Assembly: GCA_030374805.1 (NCBI GenBank)
Contig: JARGSG010000068.1
Span: forward strand, 62,001-126,000
Source: Gracilaria gracilis
Taxonomy: Eukaryota > Rhodophyta > Florideophyceae > Gracilariales > Gracilariaceae
Reading direction: 5' to 3'
Length of the DNA stretch: 64,000 bases
Below the pieces are notes generated by a model. That model did no database searches. It saw nothing but the letters and a program-made list of their open reading frames with translations, and was not told where the DNA came from. The translations under genes were made by a program, and so were the position numbers. This document shows, one piece after another, positions 10,074 through 21,346 of the stretch (position 1 is the stretch's first letter; each line of letters starts with the position of its first letter).

Positions 10074-11940
10074 AGTCCAGCAGGGAAGAACGGTAAATCG
10101 CACATCCAGAGCTTGTACTCAATGTTAAAAATTGTGACGTAATCTAGATCTACAGTTCTAAATCTAGACTAGTTCAAAAAAGCCCTTTTACATTGCTGGT
10201 ACGTTGTTCCATCTATTACGATGGCTGTCTGTCAGTCACAAAGCAACATGTTTCGCAAAATTATCGACATCTTACAATGCCTATGGTACGGGTTTCAACG
10301 AAAACAAAACCTCCGTAGCTCGTTCAGCTTTCATTCACTATTAGTGAACAAAGCATATTTTAGTAGAATGACCGACGTAGTACAAGGTTATCTACAACTC
10401 GAGAGATAAATCTTAATAGTTTCCAGAAGTACGCCGACGTAAAAACCGCTATTTACCGCAGATATCGCTATTTCTTGCATCTTAGATCGCCATTTTTACC
10501 TACTTTCTGAGCTCGAAAACTAATAAAACCTGACTACTCCGGTTTCTATCTTTTAGGTAATTCGAAATATACAACATAATCTGGACCTACTACCGTTTGG
10601 TCGATGAAGTAGGCAGACGAATTTCAAGATAACTTGCTACATGTTGCATCTACCGTGCCTCATGTTGAAGATGCCATGGTCGACATGTGTGACTTTCAAC
10701 GAAAGAAATGAAAGTAGCTACTGTATACGCCGACTTCTGAAGCTTAAAGTGTATGTTGTACGAAGCTGTCACATTTGGTGACATACGCGTTACAGATACA
10801 GTAGAAAATAAATTTCGAAAATGTTCGATTTACCGCTCTTCTTAGGGTGATGGCTAGAGGCCTGTCAAAGTGGATTGAGTATCTATCAATTCACTACACC
10901 ATGTTGCCGAATCCGTGGCCATGCTCCACCGCATCTTGGTCACGCGCAGACACATCCCCCCCTCTTGTGCTCTTCTTTTTTTCGTCCCTCCCCTTGGTGC
11001 TCAAACAAAAGAAGAAAATTACACTGTCACAGCTGATGATGTCGACACCATCCTGTCCGGACTGGGAGCTGCGGGAAATTAACGGTTACCAGAGTGTTGA
11101 CACATTATAATTGTTTTGTTCACTACAGTAATTAATAAGATTCAAGTTGATACGCTGGAATTAGGCATGGCGAGAAATCCAAAGCGTGACGCTGTTTGCA
11201 AAACGCTGTTTTATCGTTGATGTTCCATTTCAGCCTTGTAGTTTCACTGTAAGCAAGCAATGCAGGCAGTGCAAATCTGGTAATACCCTGACAACATCAT
11301 CGCCATCTTCGACACTTAGCGCTAATTGTTGCAAGTGTCGCACTTACCGCATTGTCAAATATCAGAACTCTACTAGATTTACAATCTTTTCTAACGACCC
11401 AAACATAATGGCGTGCTTTTATAGCTCTGTAGAAGGCACATCGAAGTACGCCAAAAAATACAAACTACATCCCAAAAACGAAATCTACATGCGTAATTAG
11501 ACGCGTTATATAGCGCAAATATCGTTATTTGGCGCTCCTTAGTACGCATGTTTTTCTGTTGAACAGCACTGGTGAACTACCTGAAAAGCATACTTTGATG
11601 TGCCTTGAGCGTTTGCATCGAAGTATGCCAACCTTTTTCCCATACTTCTTCACTGGGATATTGTACCGGCGTTCCAATCCTCGATATCACCGCCAAGTAG
11701 CGCTATTTAGCGCTATCTAGTAGTTTGCGATAAGGTGGAATGAACAATGCTTCACTGACGTGCAGATTCACATATACTTACAGCGCAGGAAGTTGGTCAG
11801 TGTAATGTTGAATACAGTTTTTAATCGAGTAATTGGTAGGGCGTCGCAGTGCGTGAAGTCACAAAACTGACTGTAAACCGAGCAAAGTAATATACTGTAC
11901 TATATAATGTAACACGAATAGTACCACTTATTCTTTAGCT

Positions 11941-13960
11941 CCAATTTTGCCAAATGTAGAATTTACCGCAGCTCCCTGCATCCCCAATGGCCTCCAACTT
12001 CTAACCCACAACTCTCCAACCTCCCTAGACTGACGGAAGACCTTTGCAGCGGGACCGCAGATTGCGTTCCTCCCCGAGTGTGTTTCAACTGTCCAGACCC
12101 TCCTTGTTTCTGTGCCCTATCTCCGTCGAGTCCGCTCGCTTTCTGCTCGTCATCAAAGGATTGTGATGATGATAAGTTCTGTTTCTGGGACCTGTCCATC
12201 GGCCCAAAGTCGGGCGCTTGTGGTTCGTCTTCAAGGTTTTCGGACTTCGCTTTGCCCGTGTTTCACCAACCCGTTAACTCTACTCCACCAGAGCATGCAT
12301 TCAGCCGTACGGGTGATCGATGTTTTCGCATGGAGACTGTATGGGGTCGCGCAGTTGTCTGGCGTTCAGTACGTTCCAGTCGGAGCCGAGAAACATTACA
12401 ACCTGCGAATTTTCTCACTCTGCATGCGTGTGTACGCCGCTGGAGTATAAGCAGTGTTTATCTTCTTCCGACTGTGAAGACGAATACGAGATATGTTCTT
12501 CCGTACTCTTTGTTCTGGAGGACACCCTCTCTTATGGCCATCTGGAATCTATGCATAATGTCAGTCTGCCCCCTTTGTGTATTTCGTAGAACCTCAAAAA
12601 GAGCGAGAGGGTTCTTCCTGTGTCAAATAAGAGTTGTATTTCCTCTGACGTCCCCACCGTAGAGATACGACCTCAATCTCCATCGCCTGCTGTCGTATTA
12701 CCGGCTCCTCAGCGAATCGAACAATCAACTCTCCCTTTCTCAGTACCAGGCCTCTCTGTGTTTAACACCTTCTCAGCCGACGACCTTGCGAACGAGTTCA
12801 GCGGTAGAATCCTCTCGTTGATAATTGTCTCTCAACTGCACAAGATAGTCAACGGTTTGATTTACTCGTTCTCTGGCATCCACCACGGCGGATACTCCTC
12901 TTACATAATATATTCTAGAATGACCTGTTTCCGTCACACTTTCAGACTCTTCACTGCACGCGAACCGTTTCCAACAATAAGAAGCTCTTCCCCGAGGCAG
13001 ACACGGATTAAAACCAACCACAAACTGGCATTCTTCCCTTTTCTGGCGTCAGTTCTTCTCTTTGGAGCCGAGATGGCTACTATCCTGGTGGGAACAAATG
13101 CGCGCACAGAGTTCTACGCCGATCAGAACTTTGATCCGATCATCTTCATCCCAAAAGGATCTGCGCGTCCACGCTTTCAAGATCCATTCAACAAGCACTG
13201 CGATGACTTCTTTGTACCAACCCGAGGAGTATTGGAGTCTGGAAAAGTATTGAGATGCGTGAAGCCGGTCGCTATCAATCAGTCCTTCACGCCACGTAGC
13301 TCGATTCAAGCGCACATCTTCTTTGGCTCGGGAAGGACAAACTTCAAGGTGCTTACTGCGAATGGAAACCTCTCTGCCGCGGAATTCTCAGCATCTGTGA
13401 TTTCAAACAGCGGTGTGAGCATGAGAACGATGCCATTCCGCCCCGATCTCACAGAGAAGGAAGTAATAACGGGTTTGAACGACATCTTGGACATCATGGC
13501 GGGAAAGCTCGGCTATGGACAGGTTGACACTCGTAAACAGTTGTGAAGTATACATCAATTCAAAAGAGATAATGGTTGAATTGAGAGTATTGACTTCTTC
13601 TATCGTCCCCACTGGAATGAGCTGGTCGAAACAATCGGCGCTGCACAAATGTCAGGACTAAGAGAGCTCGACCTGGTGCTCAACTCAAGCGGCGCTCCAT
13701 GGATCTAAACGATGCCGTACACATTTCAGCAACAGAAAGATTTAATGGCGGTATTGAAGTCTTATCGATTTAGCCATGGGTGGCTTGTCGTTGTTGCTAT
13801 AGTTGTGAGCGTGTTTTACGTGCTCGCGAACACGTTCGTGACTCACTTTGACGACGTTGCGTATGCAGCGATGAAGGAGCTTCTGGATGAAGACTGTATC
13901 CTCGGACCACTCATAGACAGCGGTGTGAACAGCGGGCAGTATGCTCTTGATGGTTAAGAA
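11941..13960 (+). pseudogene. Cysteine-rich multi-pass membrane protein, broken paralogue
   Basis: A degenerate copy of the gene at 55107-57026. Matches run in order: LHPQWPP against LHPLWPP, the cysteine-rich ectodomain with GDRCF and ACVCTPL, the membrane region (NTFSADDLANEFSGRILSLI), FDPI, CDDFFVPTRGV, MPFRPDLTEKE, and LRELDLVLNS. Visible lesions are a 1-nt loss near 12322 (frame change between GDRCF and SHGDC), an in-frame TAG at 12587-12589, a TGA at 13544-13546 with a frame change after it, and a TAA after PWI near 13708. A tail (13712-13957) with a membrane helix and the motif VTHFDDVAY follows; the same tail is seen beside the other copy. No signal peptide is recognisable, so the 5' end is missing or decayed. 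This is host-gene duplication, not transposon sequence. Confidence 0.75.
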
Positions 13961-15943
13961 TAGTACCACCACGACGAGGGCAGCGCGAAAGAATGGCATG
14001 AGGCGAATGTCGGAAAATTGTGCTACCAACGGTATACGAAAAAAAATTCTGTGTTGAGCAGAACTTGGTGCTGCAGGTGAGTGCTCGTGTACATAATATC
14101 ACACGGTTGCCAGCTGTGCTGGAAGAAGAGGTGGGCTCCAACGTCTTGTGCAAGGGTGGGGTGATGACAAATCGCAGAGCTTCAAGGGCGACAGCGGCGA
14201 AGAGCGATGATGCCAACCTGAGAAACGTCGCGAGCGTAAGCGAGTGTGGTTCGCGCGTTTACGTAGCGCAGCGGGGGTGCACCAAAGCCGATTGCGGCGT
14301 AGGCAAAGTGTGAATGACCAAAAGCGTTCCCTCTGCCCGGTCCCCGTCCACTGGGAGGGACCGGATAGTCGTAGTGTCGTTTACGTTAGAAGTGGGGAAG
14401 GAGTACAGAGCAACAATTTGGAACGCTGTATTCGCAAAAGCGCATTGAGGTATCACAGCAATATAGTGCAACAATGTAAAGCACTGATTAATGCTGCGCG
14501 ACGACGGACCAGAGCCTTGAAGCTACAAAGGTATCTCACAGCGGGCTCACGTCCGAGACAGACGCTATCTACTCACATTGCAGTGACGAAGAAACTTATA
14601 GCCGACGTTGCCGTTTTAATCCTAAAATGTAATCTTTTTCCGGGATCACTACCAAATGCTACAGTTATGACCAACTTTGTTGAATTTACTTCATGTCGCA
14701 ATTGTATATTCTAATTCCTACTAACAAAACGGCCTCGAATTGTAGCGCTTGTATTTTGAATTTTATAACGTTTATTTTTAGCGAAACTATTATTATTGCA
14801 CTCTTTACAAACTTTTTATGTAACATTTCACCGTGCAAAAGGGCTTTCCGATTTTTTCGTTTGAGAAGCAAGCTTCGCAAAGTTGTGATATGTTGATCTT
14901 TTTGTTTGGGTAATGTAGAAGACATTGAGCGAGCAACTACTCATATAGTCTCTACCATACGCGTTCAGCTCGTCCAAGAAAGGCGACGCTGCTCCTAGGG
15001 CGGGTGTGGAGGTCGAGGAACGATGTAGTGTGGTGAGCTCTCTGTCCTTGATGATGCGCACTGACGTCGAAGTGAACTTAGGCTTCAATAGACCTCCTTT
15101 ATAATTTACCAGTTTCTCCGCAGGTGATGAGTTGTCTACTCAGAATGTTTTGCATTAAATAAATCAAAAAAGAGATGTTTTGCAGTTTCCACGCATTGCT
15201 GTGAATATGTATATAAGGGTATATATAATCAACTGGCACGAGAGGGAGGCGAGGGAAAATAACCATCCCAAGGGATAAATATCGAAATGTGAGCGCTGTA
15301 TGATGGTCGGCCTCGCGTGAGAGTAACGCAAAATGTCGATATTTTCCCTTACTTGAGCGAAAATATCGATATCTTCCCGTCCGTAACGATATTTGTCTGA
15401 GAAGCAGCCCACAAATAGTTTTGTGTATTGCGTCAGTCATCTGACAAATTCCTAAGGTTTCCGAGATGTTTGTGAAAAACATAGAAGAGTCAGTACCAAT
15501 CTCCTACACTATCTCTCAAAACGAATGCAGTTCATCAATTTGTAAGCACATTTGTATATGACTCATCCACTAATGTTTTCCATACATTTTACAGTAATTC
15601 ATACGTACAAGGGTGCTCTACGTTTTTCCAACTATTTGCAGGTTCTCGCTGTCTGGAATAATAAGGATGCCCAGTGGGCTAAATAAGAAAAATCATCACA
15701 AACTTAGTTTATGTATGATGGACATTTCGATAATTTTCATCACCGACAATCCATACAGCATGGCTACTACTCAAAAAATAGTGCTGTAAACCTGCTAAAC
15801 CAGCACCACACAAATGAGTCCATTATTCGCAGGAGACTCTGACAATACTGACAACACACATGAAATCTTACAACTGAATGTTATTGTCTGCTGCTACCAC
15901 CTTTGCTCATCACTCGCAGTCGAAGACGACATCTCGCAGTTAT
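13961..15943. other. Intergenic, no recognisable gene
   Basis: Several ORFs under 160 codons overlap on both strands with no domain. About 15280-15395 holds a cluster of AAATATCG/TATCGATA motifs. I see no other structure. Confidence 0.4.
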
Positions 15944-16936
15944 TCAGTTGATTGTCTTGGTGACGTAGTCTGAACGAAGGTAGTTCACGCCTTCATACTC
16001 GCCCGTGATATCATACTCATATAGTTTCCCATTGTTCAGCGTTACTCGCATGGTGCCCTGGAACTTATTGGTAATCTCATCTGAGTACATCCGTCCTTCA
16101 GCAGCAGTCATATTGCCAGGAGATGCAGTTATAGTCCACTTCTGGTTAACCCTAGACGTTTTTTCTTCTGACATCATGTGGCTGCTTGAATATCCAACAG
16201 ACCAACTTGCTGAAGTCTCCACATCTGCTACCATCGGAATTCCAGCTGAAACTGTTACGTCTACCCCAAACTCTGTATTAAAAGTGCTTGACCATTCGTT
16301 CACGGTCGTTACCATTTCTTCGATCTCCATCACTTTGGAAACTACATCTTCCCCGTTTCTGTTGTCCAAGGAATCCTTGGTAACATATGCTGGATCTGAT
16401 GAAACAGCTTGTAGATCGAGGTTGGGATATTTGACGTCCACTATATCGGCATCCAAAACTGGGCGAAGCATTGCGAATCCAAAACTGTCAACGTCCGCTC
16501 CATGTCTCCCAAACACTCCGCAACAAATACCGGATCCTACTTCAACCCAATGATGCGTTCCACCACTCAGATTGTCTGAAAAAATTCCCCAACTCCGTCC
16601 TTTGCTTGTTTTGATCCAGATGGCTCCCAGTCTGTAGTAGCCGCCGCTTGACTTTACGCCAGTGGGCTGAACATTAAGTCTGCTGATAAACTCATCCGAG
16701 GCAATTTTGAGGGATCCACCATAGCTACCAGATGGTTGGCCAGCTGTGAAAACGGACCCATCAGAGAAGGTGACACGAACGCATCGGATACGCCAACCCT
16801 GTTTCCAGGCTTCTATTTTGCGTAAAACTGCACCATTTTCGTCTTTGATATTGCTGAAATTCTGTCCTCCCTTTCCTCCAGATGCCAAATTGGACGTGAA
16901 GTAGTCAAGACTGACCGGGCATTGGATGAGAACCAT
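15944..16936 (-). CDS. Jacalin-aerolysin (natterin-like) protein, 330 aa
   Basis: A single-exon frame that looks whole. Residues about 15-145 form a jacalin-type lectin domain: GGKGGQNFSNI, RCVRVTFSDGS, YRLGAIWIKTSKG, then VGSGICCGVFGRHGADVDSFGF. Residues about 150-330 form an aerolysin-like beta-rich module, including SVGYSSSHMMSEEK and a late TITASPG segment. The order and several motifs match vertebrate Dln1/aep1-type and natterin-like proteins, in which the lectin part binds glycans and the aerolysin part assembles in membranes. There is no clear signal peptide from this Met, and such proteins are often cytosolic or non-classically released. The frame is open further upstream, but Met at 16936 is the first after a TATA box at 17038-17045. 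Its function here is inferred from architecture only; defence or recognition roles are possible. Confidence 0.85.
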   Translation of the reverse strand: MVLIQCPVSLDYFTSNLASGGKGGQNFSNIKDENGAVLRKIEAWKQGWRIRCVRVTFSDGSVFTAGQPSGSYGGSLKIASDEFISRLNVQPTGVKSSGGYYRLGAIWIKTSKGRSWGIFSDNLSGGTHHWVEVGSGICCGVFGRHGADVDSFGFAMLRPVLDADIVDVKYPNLDLQAVSSDPAYVTKDSLDNRNGEDVVSKVMEIEEMVTTVNEWSSTFNTEFGVDVTVSAGIPMVADVETSASWSVGYSSSHMMSEEKTSRVNQKWTITASPGNMTAAEGRMYSDEITNKFQGTMRVTLNNGKLYEYDITGEYEGVNYLRSDYVTKTIN

Positions 16937-17037
16937 GTTGCGTGTGATGAAATGGCACAGAAAACGAATACAAGTGATGAGCGGAAGGGCTGAGGCACTG
17001 TTGAGCTGGATACGTCCGAAGTGTGGGGTTTTCTCAA

Positions 17038-17045
17038 CTTTTATA
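17038..17045 (-). promoter_or_regulatory. TATA box of jacalin-aerolysin gene
   Basis: TATAAAAG on the minus strand, about 100 bp upstream of the ATG. The zinc-finger gene (20366-20372) and the glycine-rich gene (62121-62128) have TATA boxes at similar spacing. Confidence 0.65.
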
Positions 17046-19279
17046 GGTTTCAGTTGGGTAAGTAAACCTTTGAAAGCCGGGGCGTTTCCAAGCTTTGCTT
17101 CTGTTAAAAGTACTTTGGAAGCAAATTTTGTTTATAAGAGATGTTGCACCTAGCCAGAACCGTTCCAACTTTGGTGCTCCTTTGATTTGCTTCGCTGATA
17201 TGCATCTGCTTTCTCAACTTTGCTTCCGTATCAGACAATCCGTGAACTAGCAAGGTACAGCCCTCTGGGCGAATATCCTTTCAATAGTCGCCTCGAAACA
17301 GACCTTCACAAGGGAATTTACTGAGCTCCACAGTCGAGATATAAAGCAAACTGTGGAATCAATGCACGTCAATAATCTTGGAAGCAGAGGCGTGTAGTTG
17401 AAGATGCAGTGGAACTAGCATCACATGTCGGTTGTGCTCAGCAATTCGCTCAGGGAAGTAGCGCAAGTGCAAAGAAGGATCATGCGAGACGCGTCGTCGA
17501 ATGGAATTGACCGAGATGTGCCTGCAAAACAGGGCTTTGAGTTCCTTGAAGAAGGCCTGTCTGCGAAAGTTACAAGGTTAGGCACCTCACAGTTACCTTG
17601 GAAGCAAGTCTGTGACGAAGATATTTTGCATATGGGAAGCACTTCTCTAACTTGGCAACCTTTGATATGCTTGAAGGTGGTGGTACGAATGTCGCGAGTG
17701 TGAAACTCTCGAGTTTTTACCGTTATTGAGCAGGGAGCTGCGAAATTCTCATGTGTTTAAGATTTACTCAACTATGTCACTCCGCGATATAAGTATACAA
17801 GAATAGGTAGTAGCTTAATTGAAACATGCCTGTTTAAATTACAGTACAGCAAGCATTGTTTAATCAACTACTGTTTTCTACGCCTCCAAGGACCTCAAAG
17901 GTCTTGGATTAGGGCGCAGTGACAGATCGTGATATGCCACAAAGTTTTCATCATGCGCCTATTTTAGTGAAAAGATACCGCGAGAAGTTCGCTTTTCCTC
18001 TAATTCGTACAAGATGTATATTTCTCAATGTAGTCCTAGAGCCCTTCAAATTAGTGTTCAACAGTAGATTTGAACAAACTCTTTAGTACAAAGTACTTAA
18101 AAGCTCAAGACATGCAGCAGTTTTTTTATTGTTTGAGCGCAAACATGCTAAATATCTCGCTTTAAGCGAGATATACGGCCTCTTCTTTGCTAAATAATAG
18201 AGAACTACAGTACATATTTTAAGTGAAAGGGCCAACAAATAAGACATTGCATTTCTCTTCTTCATGCATGGCAAAAAATAGAGCTCAATTTGAAAACTTT
18301 TTAAGTTATACTACTTCGATGATTAGGAAAAAACAAAACTTCTCGCCTATCTAGAGCATGAACAGGAAGAAGATGTTTTCTTCAATCTTGTAGGATATAT
18401 GTGTGACGTTAACATAAATCAGATAAGGCTTCATCATCACACTAAGCGTTGTCATGAACAATTTTAAACACGCATTTGAACTTGATTGATTAATCCAAGC
18501 CGTCAAGTTCCAATACGTGGCTATAGCTTTCATTTATTGTATTTTCCTGGAGCTCCCGGCATCGCTCAACGTCCTCGCGTGTCCATTACCGCCAACACCC
18601 TAAGAGCAGTGATGTCATTGGGGACATGCACTGCTTTGGAATGGGGCTTAGGTCAGAAAGGAGGCTCTTAGGTTCGACCTCCTCTGTTCCTCCCCCACTT
18701 CGGAATCTCGCCGATCGCTTAGGTGGCCAACATGAACGACAAATACTGCGTCCAAATCTTCATTTGTTGACGCCATCGTGTATATGTTTCTGCTGTAATC
18801 AGAGCGGAGGACGGAACCCGCTTTGCACGTTGCACGTGTTGCAGGCGATTACCGGAGAATATCCCAACTCAGTTTTGGGGGTGACTCAATATGTGGATCT
18901 CGGTCTGGTCATCGTGGACCTTGTCAAATTGGTGTGGAACACTGCCGCGAAAATATGCTACTGGTTTTTTTGGCAGTTATCTGTGAGTTAACTTACTGAC
19001 TTGTTCAGTAGATAATCACAAGGCACTCGTCCTTCTTTCCTCCTTTCGTTTCTCAGCTAACGCTGTAAATCCATGAATAAAAAGAAAGTAACAAAGCTGC
19101 TGTCGTTGAATTGCTATTAAGGAGAGAGTTTAGGGGTTTAGGGGGACCCAGTGTGGTGTTTCAGCGACACTTGGCTCGCAGTTCTAAGTTATGATTGCAA
19201 ATTGAGATTCATAATTCATTCAGAATATTTTCACATATACAACTAATACTTCATTTTCAAAAAATTTTAATTATTACGC
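17046..19279. other. Intergenic, no recognisable gene
   Basis: Only short ORFs. CTTGGAAGC-type words recur (for example near 17107, 17379 and 17594) without forming an ordered array. An ORF at 18626-18991 has no recognisable domain. I see nothing else in this stretch. Confidence 0.4.
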
Positions 19280-19685
19280 TCAGCGGCCGCAGCCAGAACG
19301 TTTACTAGAAGAAGAACCCAATGCTATTGTAGCAGTTTTTGGAATATCTCCATCGTGGAGATGCGTTCTTTCGCAGTGGGGATTGCACGCTTGAGGTGCC
19401 TCTTGATTACATTCAGAGCGACAGTTTCTCGTCGTCTGTCCCATCCCATATACAGAATATTTTTCTGTGTAGGTTCTGGGAGGCCAGTTGCAGAATGAGC
19501 AACTGTGAATGAGAGAATCTTCCAAACCTTGGCAGGCACCAGCAAAAATCTCTCTTGTCACATTAAAACCCTTTGGGAAAAACTGTGTGTTATAGGAAAA
19601 GGTGACCTGCTTATGTCGATTGTTGTTAGAAGGAAAACGGTGATTGATTTGGACACGAACGGGCGCGCATGACAGTAGAAAAACT
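19280..19685 (-). CDS. Candidate cysteine-rich coding exon
   Basis: The minus strand is open from about 19690 to the TGA at 19280. It reads as a hydrophobic FLLSCAPV start, then a cysteine-rich stretch with at least eight cysteines (GACQGLEDS, SCSFCNW, NCRSECNQ, ACNPHCER) and a serine/glycine tail. That looks like a small secreted disulphide-rich protein. The first Met in frame is only at 19561. The sequence just upstream has a textbook 3' splice site: TACTAAC (19708-19714 on minus), a pyrimidine run, and CAG ending at 19686. I therefore propose that this is the last exon of a spliced gene. I could not find a matching first exon with confidence. No family is recognised. Confidence 0.45.
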
Positions 19686-19707
19686 CTGTTGAAAAGAAAA
19701 TAAGTTG

Positions 19708-19714
19708 GTTAGTA
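19708..19714 (-). promoter_or_regulatory. Candidate intron branch point TACTAAC
   Basis: A perfect TACTAAC on the minus strand, 22 nt before a pyrimidine-rich CAG acceptor. It supports splicing into the cysteine-rich exon at 19685. Confidence 0.5.
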
Positions 19715-20365
19715 GAGAAAGACACTGTGTGGTGTCTTTGGGGATTATAAAATGGGTTTGGAGACACAAACGGGGCTTCACGGTGACAGAAGCCTGAAGA
19801 AATTAGCAATTTAAGAAACCTTTCGTTCCGCAGAAAAGTAGATGAAACAATGAAATTGGGGGAGTGCGGTGCGGGTGGCCTGCAAACTGCGGTGACGGCG
19901 AAAAGTTACAGAGACTGCAGTAGGTGAAAGTGAAGCAATAAGTAGCCACTGAGCCCCGAGAGCTCTCGACAGCTGAGATCTCCAAAACAAGCCACCCACA
20001 ATATATGGGTTGCACTACCTACCCAGACAAATTCCAGTTAGGACAAATTCAGAGCGCATATGCGCATGTCCATACGTCTTGCTCTCGTTCTTCGCCCCAA
20101 TAAAACCCCATCTGCGATTCTTCCAACACTGTTTCGAGAGTATAAAGTTTCATAGTTAGAAAAACAAAGTGGTCCTAACTTCAGGTTTTCTGGTTTATTA
20201 GTTCTAATAAAAACAAAAAGTTTCTCATTTACATTCTACGAGTTCTTGCCAAATCCAAAACATGTTATGAAAGAGCTCAAGACACATAGCCTGACGATTG
20301 AAACCGTGTTTTAGTTCAAAATTTGTTCCTAAAATGAGTAATAATATACGGTGTGTTGTAGAACA

Positions 20366-20372
20366 TATAAAG
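20366..20372 (+). promoter_or_regulatory. TATA box of interrupted zinc-finger gene
   Basis: TATAAAG lies about 110 bp before the ATG at 20483. Confidence 0.55.
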
Positions 20373-20482
20373 AACGCCCAAGAACCCGCTCACGTCGATT
20401 GCAGTTCTGCAGAATATAAGAGAACAAGAAAGTGGACTAAACAAAGAGATAACTGAACGACGAAGACTATCGCTGAACACGG

Positions 20483-20797
20483 ATGAGTTCTCACAAAAAC
20501 ATCGCCGGTGGCGCTGGTAGTTCTAACGTTGCTACGTACAACGACTCTGAGGATGGTGAGAGAAACTTGAAAATGCTAGCCGATGCGGCATGTGACCTTC
20601 CTTACGCGCAATGAAAATGCCCTCACTGTGATGGAGAATACAAAGACGAAGATGCTATTCGAGATCACGTCAGAAGGCAACATGATTTCGAAGAACGGCG
20701 AGACTGCTACCAGTGTAGCTTCAGTACCTCTAGTTCAAAAATGTACAAAGATCACAGAGATTTCCACAATCGGCGCTATTCTTGTCCAAAATGTGAA
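20483..20797 (+). pseudogene. C2H2 zinc-finger gene, 5' part (interrupted)
   Basis: Starting at ATG 20483, the frame encodes a serine/glycine-rich leader, then two classical C2H2 fingers: CPHC-x12-HVRRQH and CYQC-x12-HRDFH. It ends with the first half of a third finger (CPKCE). A single in-frame TGA at 20612-20614 (codon 44) lies just before the first finger, where TGG (Trp) would give YAQWKCPHC. The frame leaves the gene at 20797, where a 32.2-kb retrotransposon begins, and resumes at 52998 with the remaining finger ligands. Presumably this was a nuclear DNA-binding protein. The interruption and the TGA make a functional product unlikely. It has no close similarity to the other zinc-finger gene (60044-61039), except that both carry a C2HC-type finger. 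Confidence 0.75.
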
Positions 20798-20951
20798 GGG
20801 TTTTCTGAAGAACGTATTGTCTTTTACCAAAGCTAGTAGCGGTATGTCTCGAGATGCTCAAAGTCGCTACTCTATTGTGTAGAATTGCTATATTGCGTAG
20901 CAAGAAACGTACATGTGAAAGAAGAGGGCGCTTGCGGGGTCGGGTGGGAAA

Positions 20952-21320
20952 AAACGGACATAGGAAAGGAGAGAGAGGTGCTTGCTGTGACAAGCTGGGT
21001 TCTCCTTAAATAAGGCTTTCAAAGTGTGAACTCCTGATAATAGAAGACAGCGTGCGACACAGCTCGCAAACTGCGCTCAATCATTCTCTGCCGCAGCTGA
21101 CCAGAAGAGCGAAGACAGTTGCCTTCGGCCTCTCTCTGCCCCAGCTGGCCAGACAAGTCGAGACAGTTGCGCTCAGTCTCCCCAAGCGACAGCTGGCCAG
21201 AACAGCAGAGACAGTTGCGCATGTTGGTACGCTGGGCCGCCTTGCGAATCTGCTGCACCGCTCGCTATTGCTTATGTAGTAGATCCTTCATTTCTATACA
21301 CTCTGTGACAGGTTGATGAA
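20952..21320 (-). repeat. YR retrotransposon split direct repeat (A2)
   Basis: 369 bp, direct repeat of 52629-52997 with about eight differences. It contains several CAGCTGGCCAGA-type sub-repeats (around 21090-21220). Confidence 0.9.
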
Positions 21321-21346
21321 GGGTTTTCTGAAGTCTAAAGTATGTA

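Larger units (their letters stand above)
9833..11940. other. Intergenic, no recognisable gene
   Basis: AT-rich sequence with short ORFs (for example 10847-11110 and 11186-11500) that show no domain. The second has two CxxC pairs but nothing else convincing. It contains two strong hairpins (10011-10073) and scattered CGCTATTTA/TAGCGC-type motifs (10440-10500, 11505-11725) that may be remains of a small decayed element. Confidence 0.45.

Noticed and set aside
16005-16553. Plus-strand ORF over the jacalin-aerolysin gene
   Set aside because: Shadow frame of a clearly assignable gene on the other strand.
20612-20614. TGA as a selenocysteine codon
   Set aside because: No hairpin resembling a SECIS element was seen downstream, and Trp-to-stop decay is simpler.
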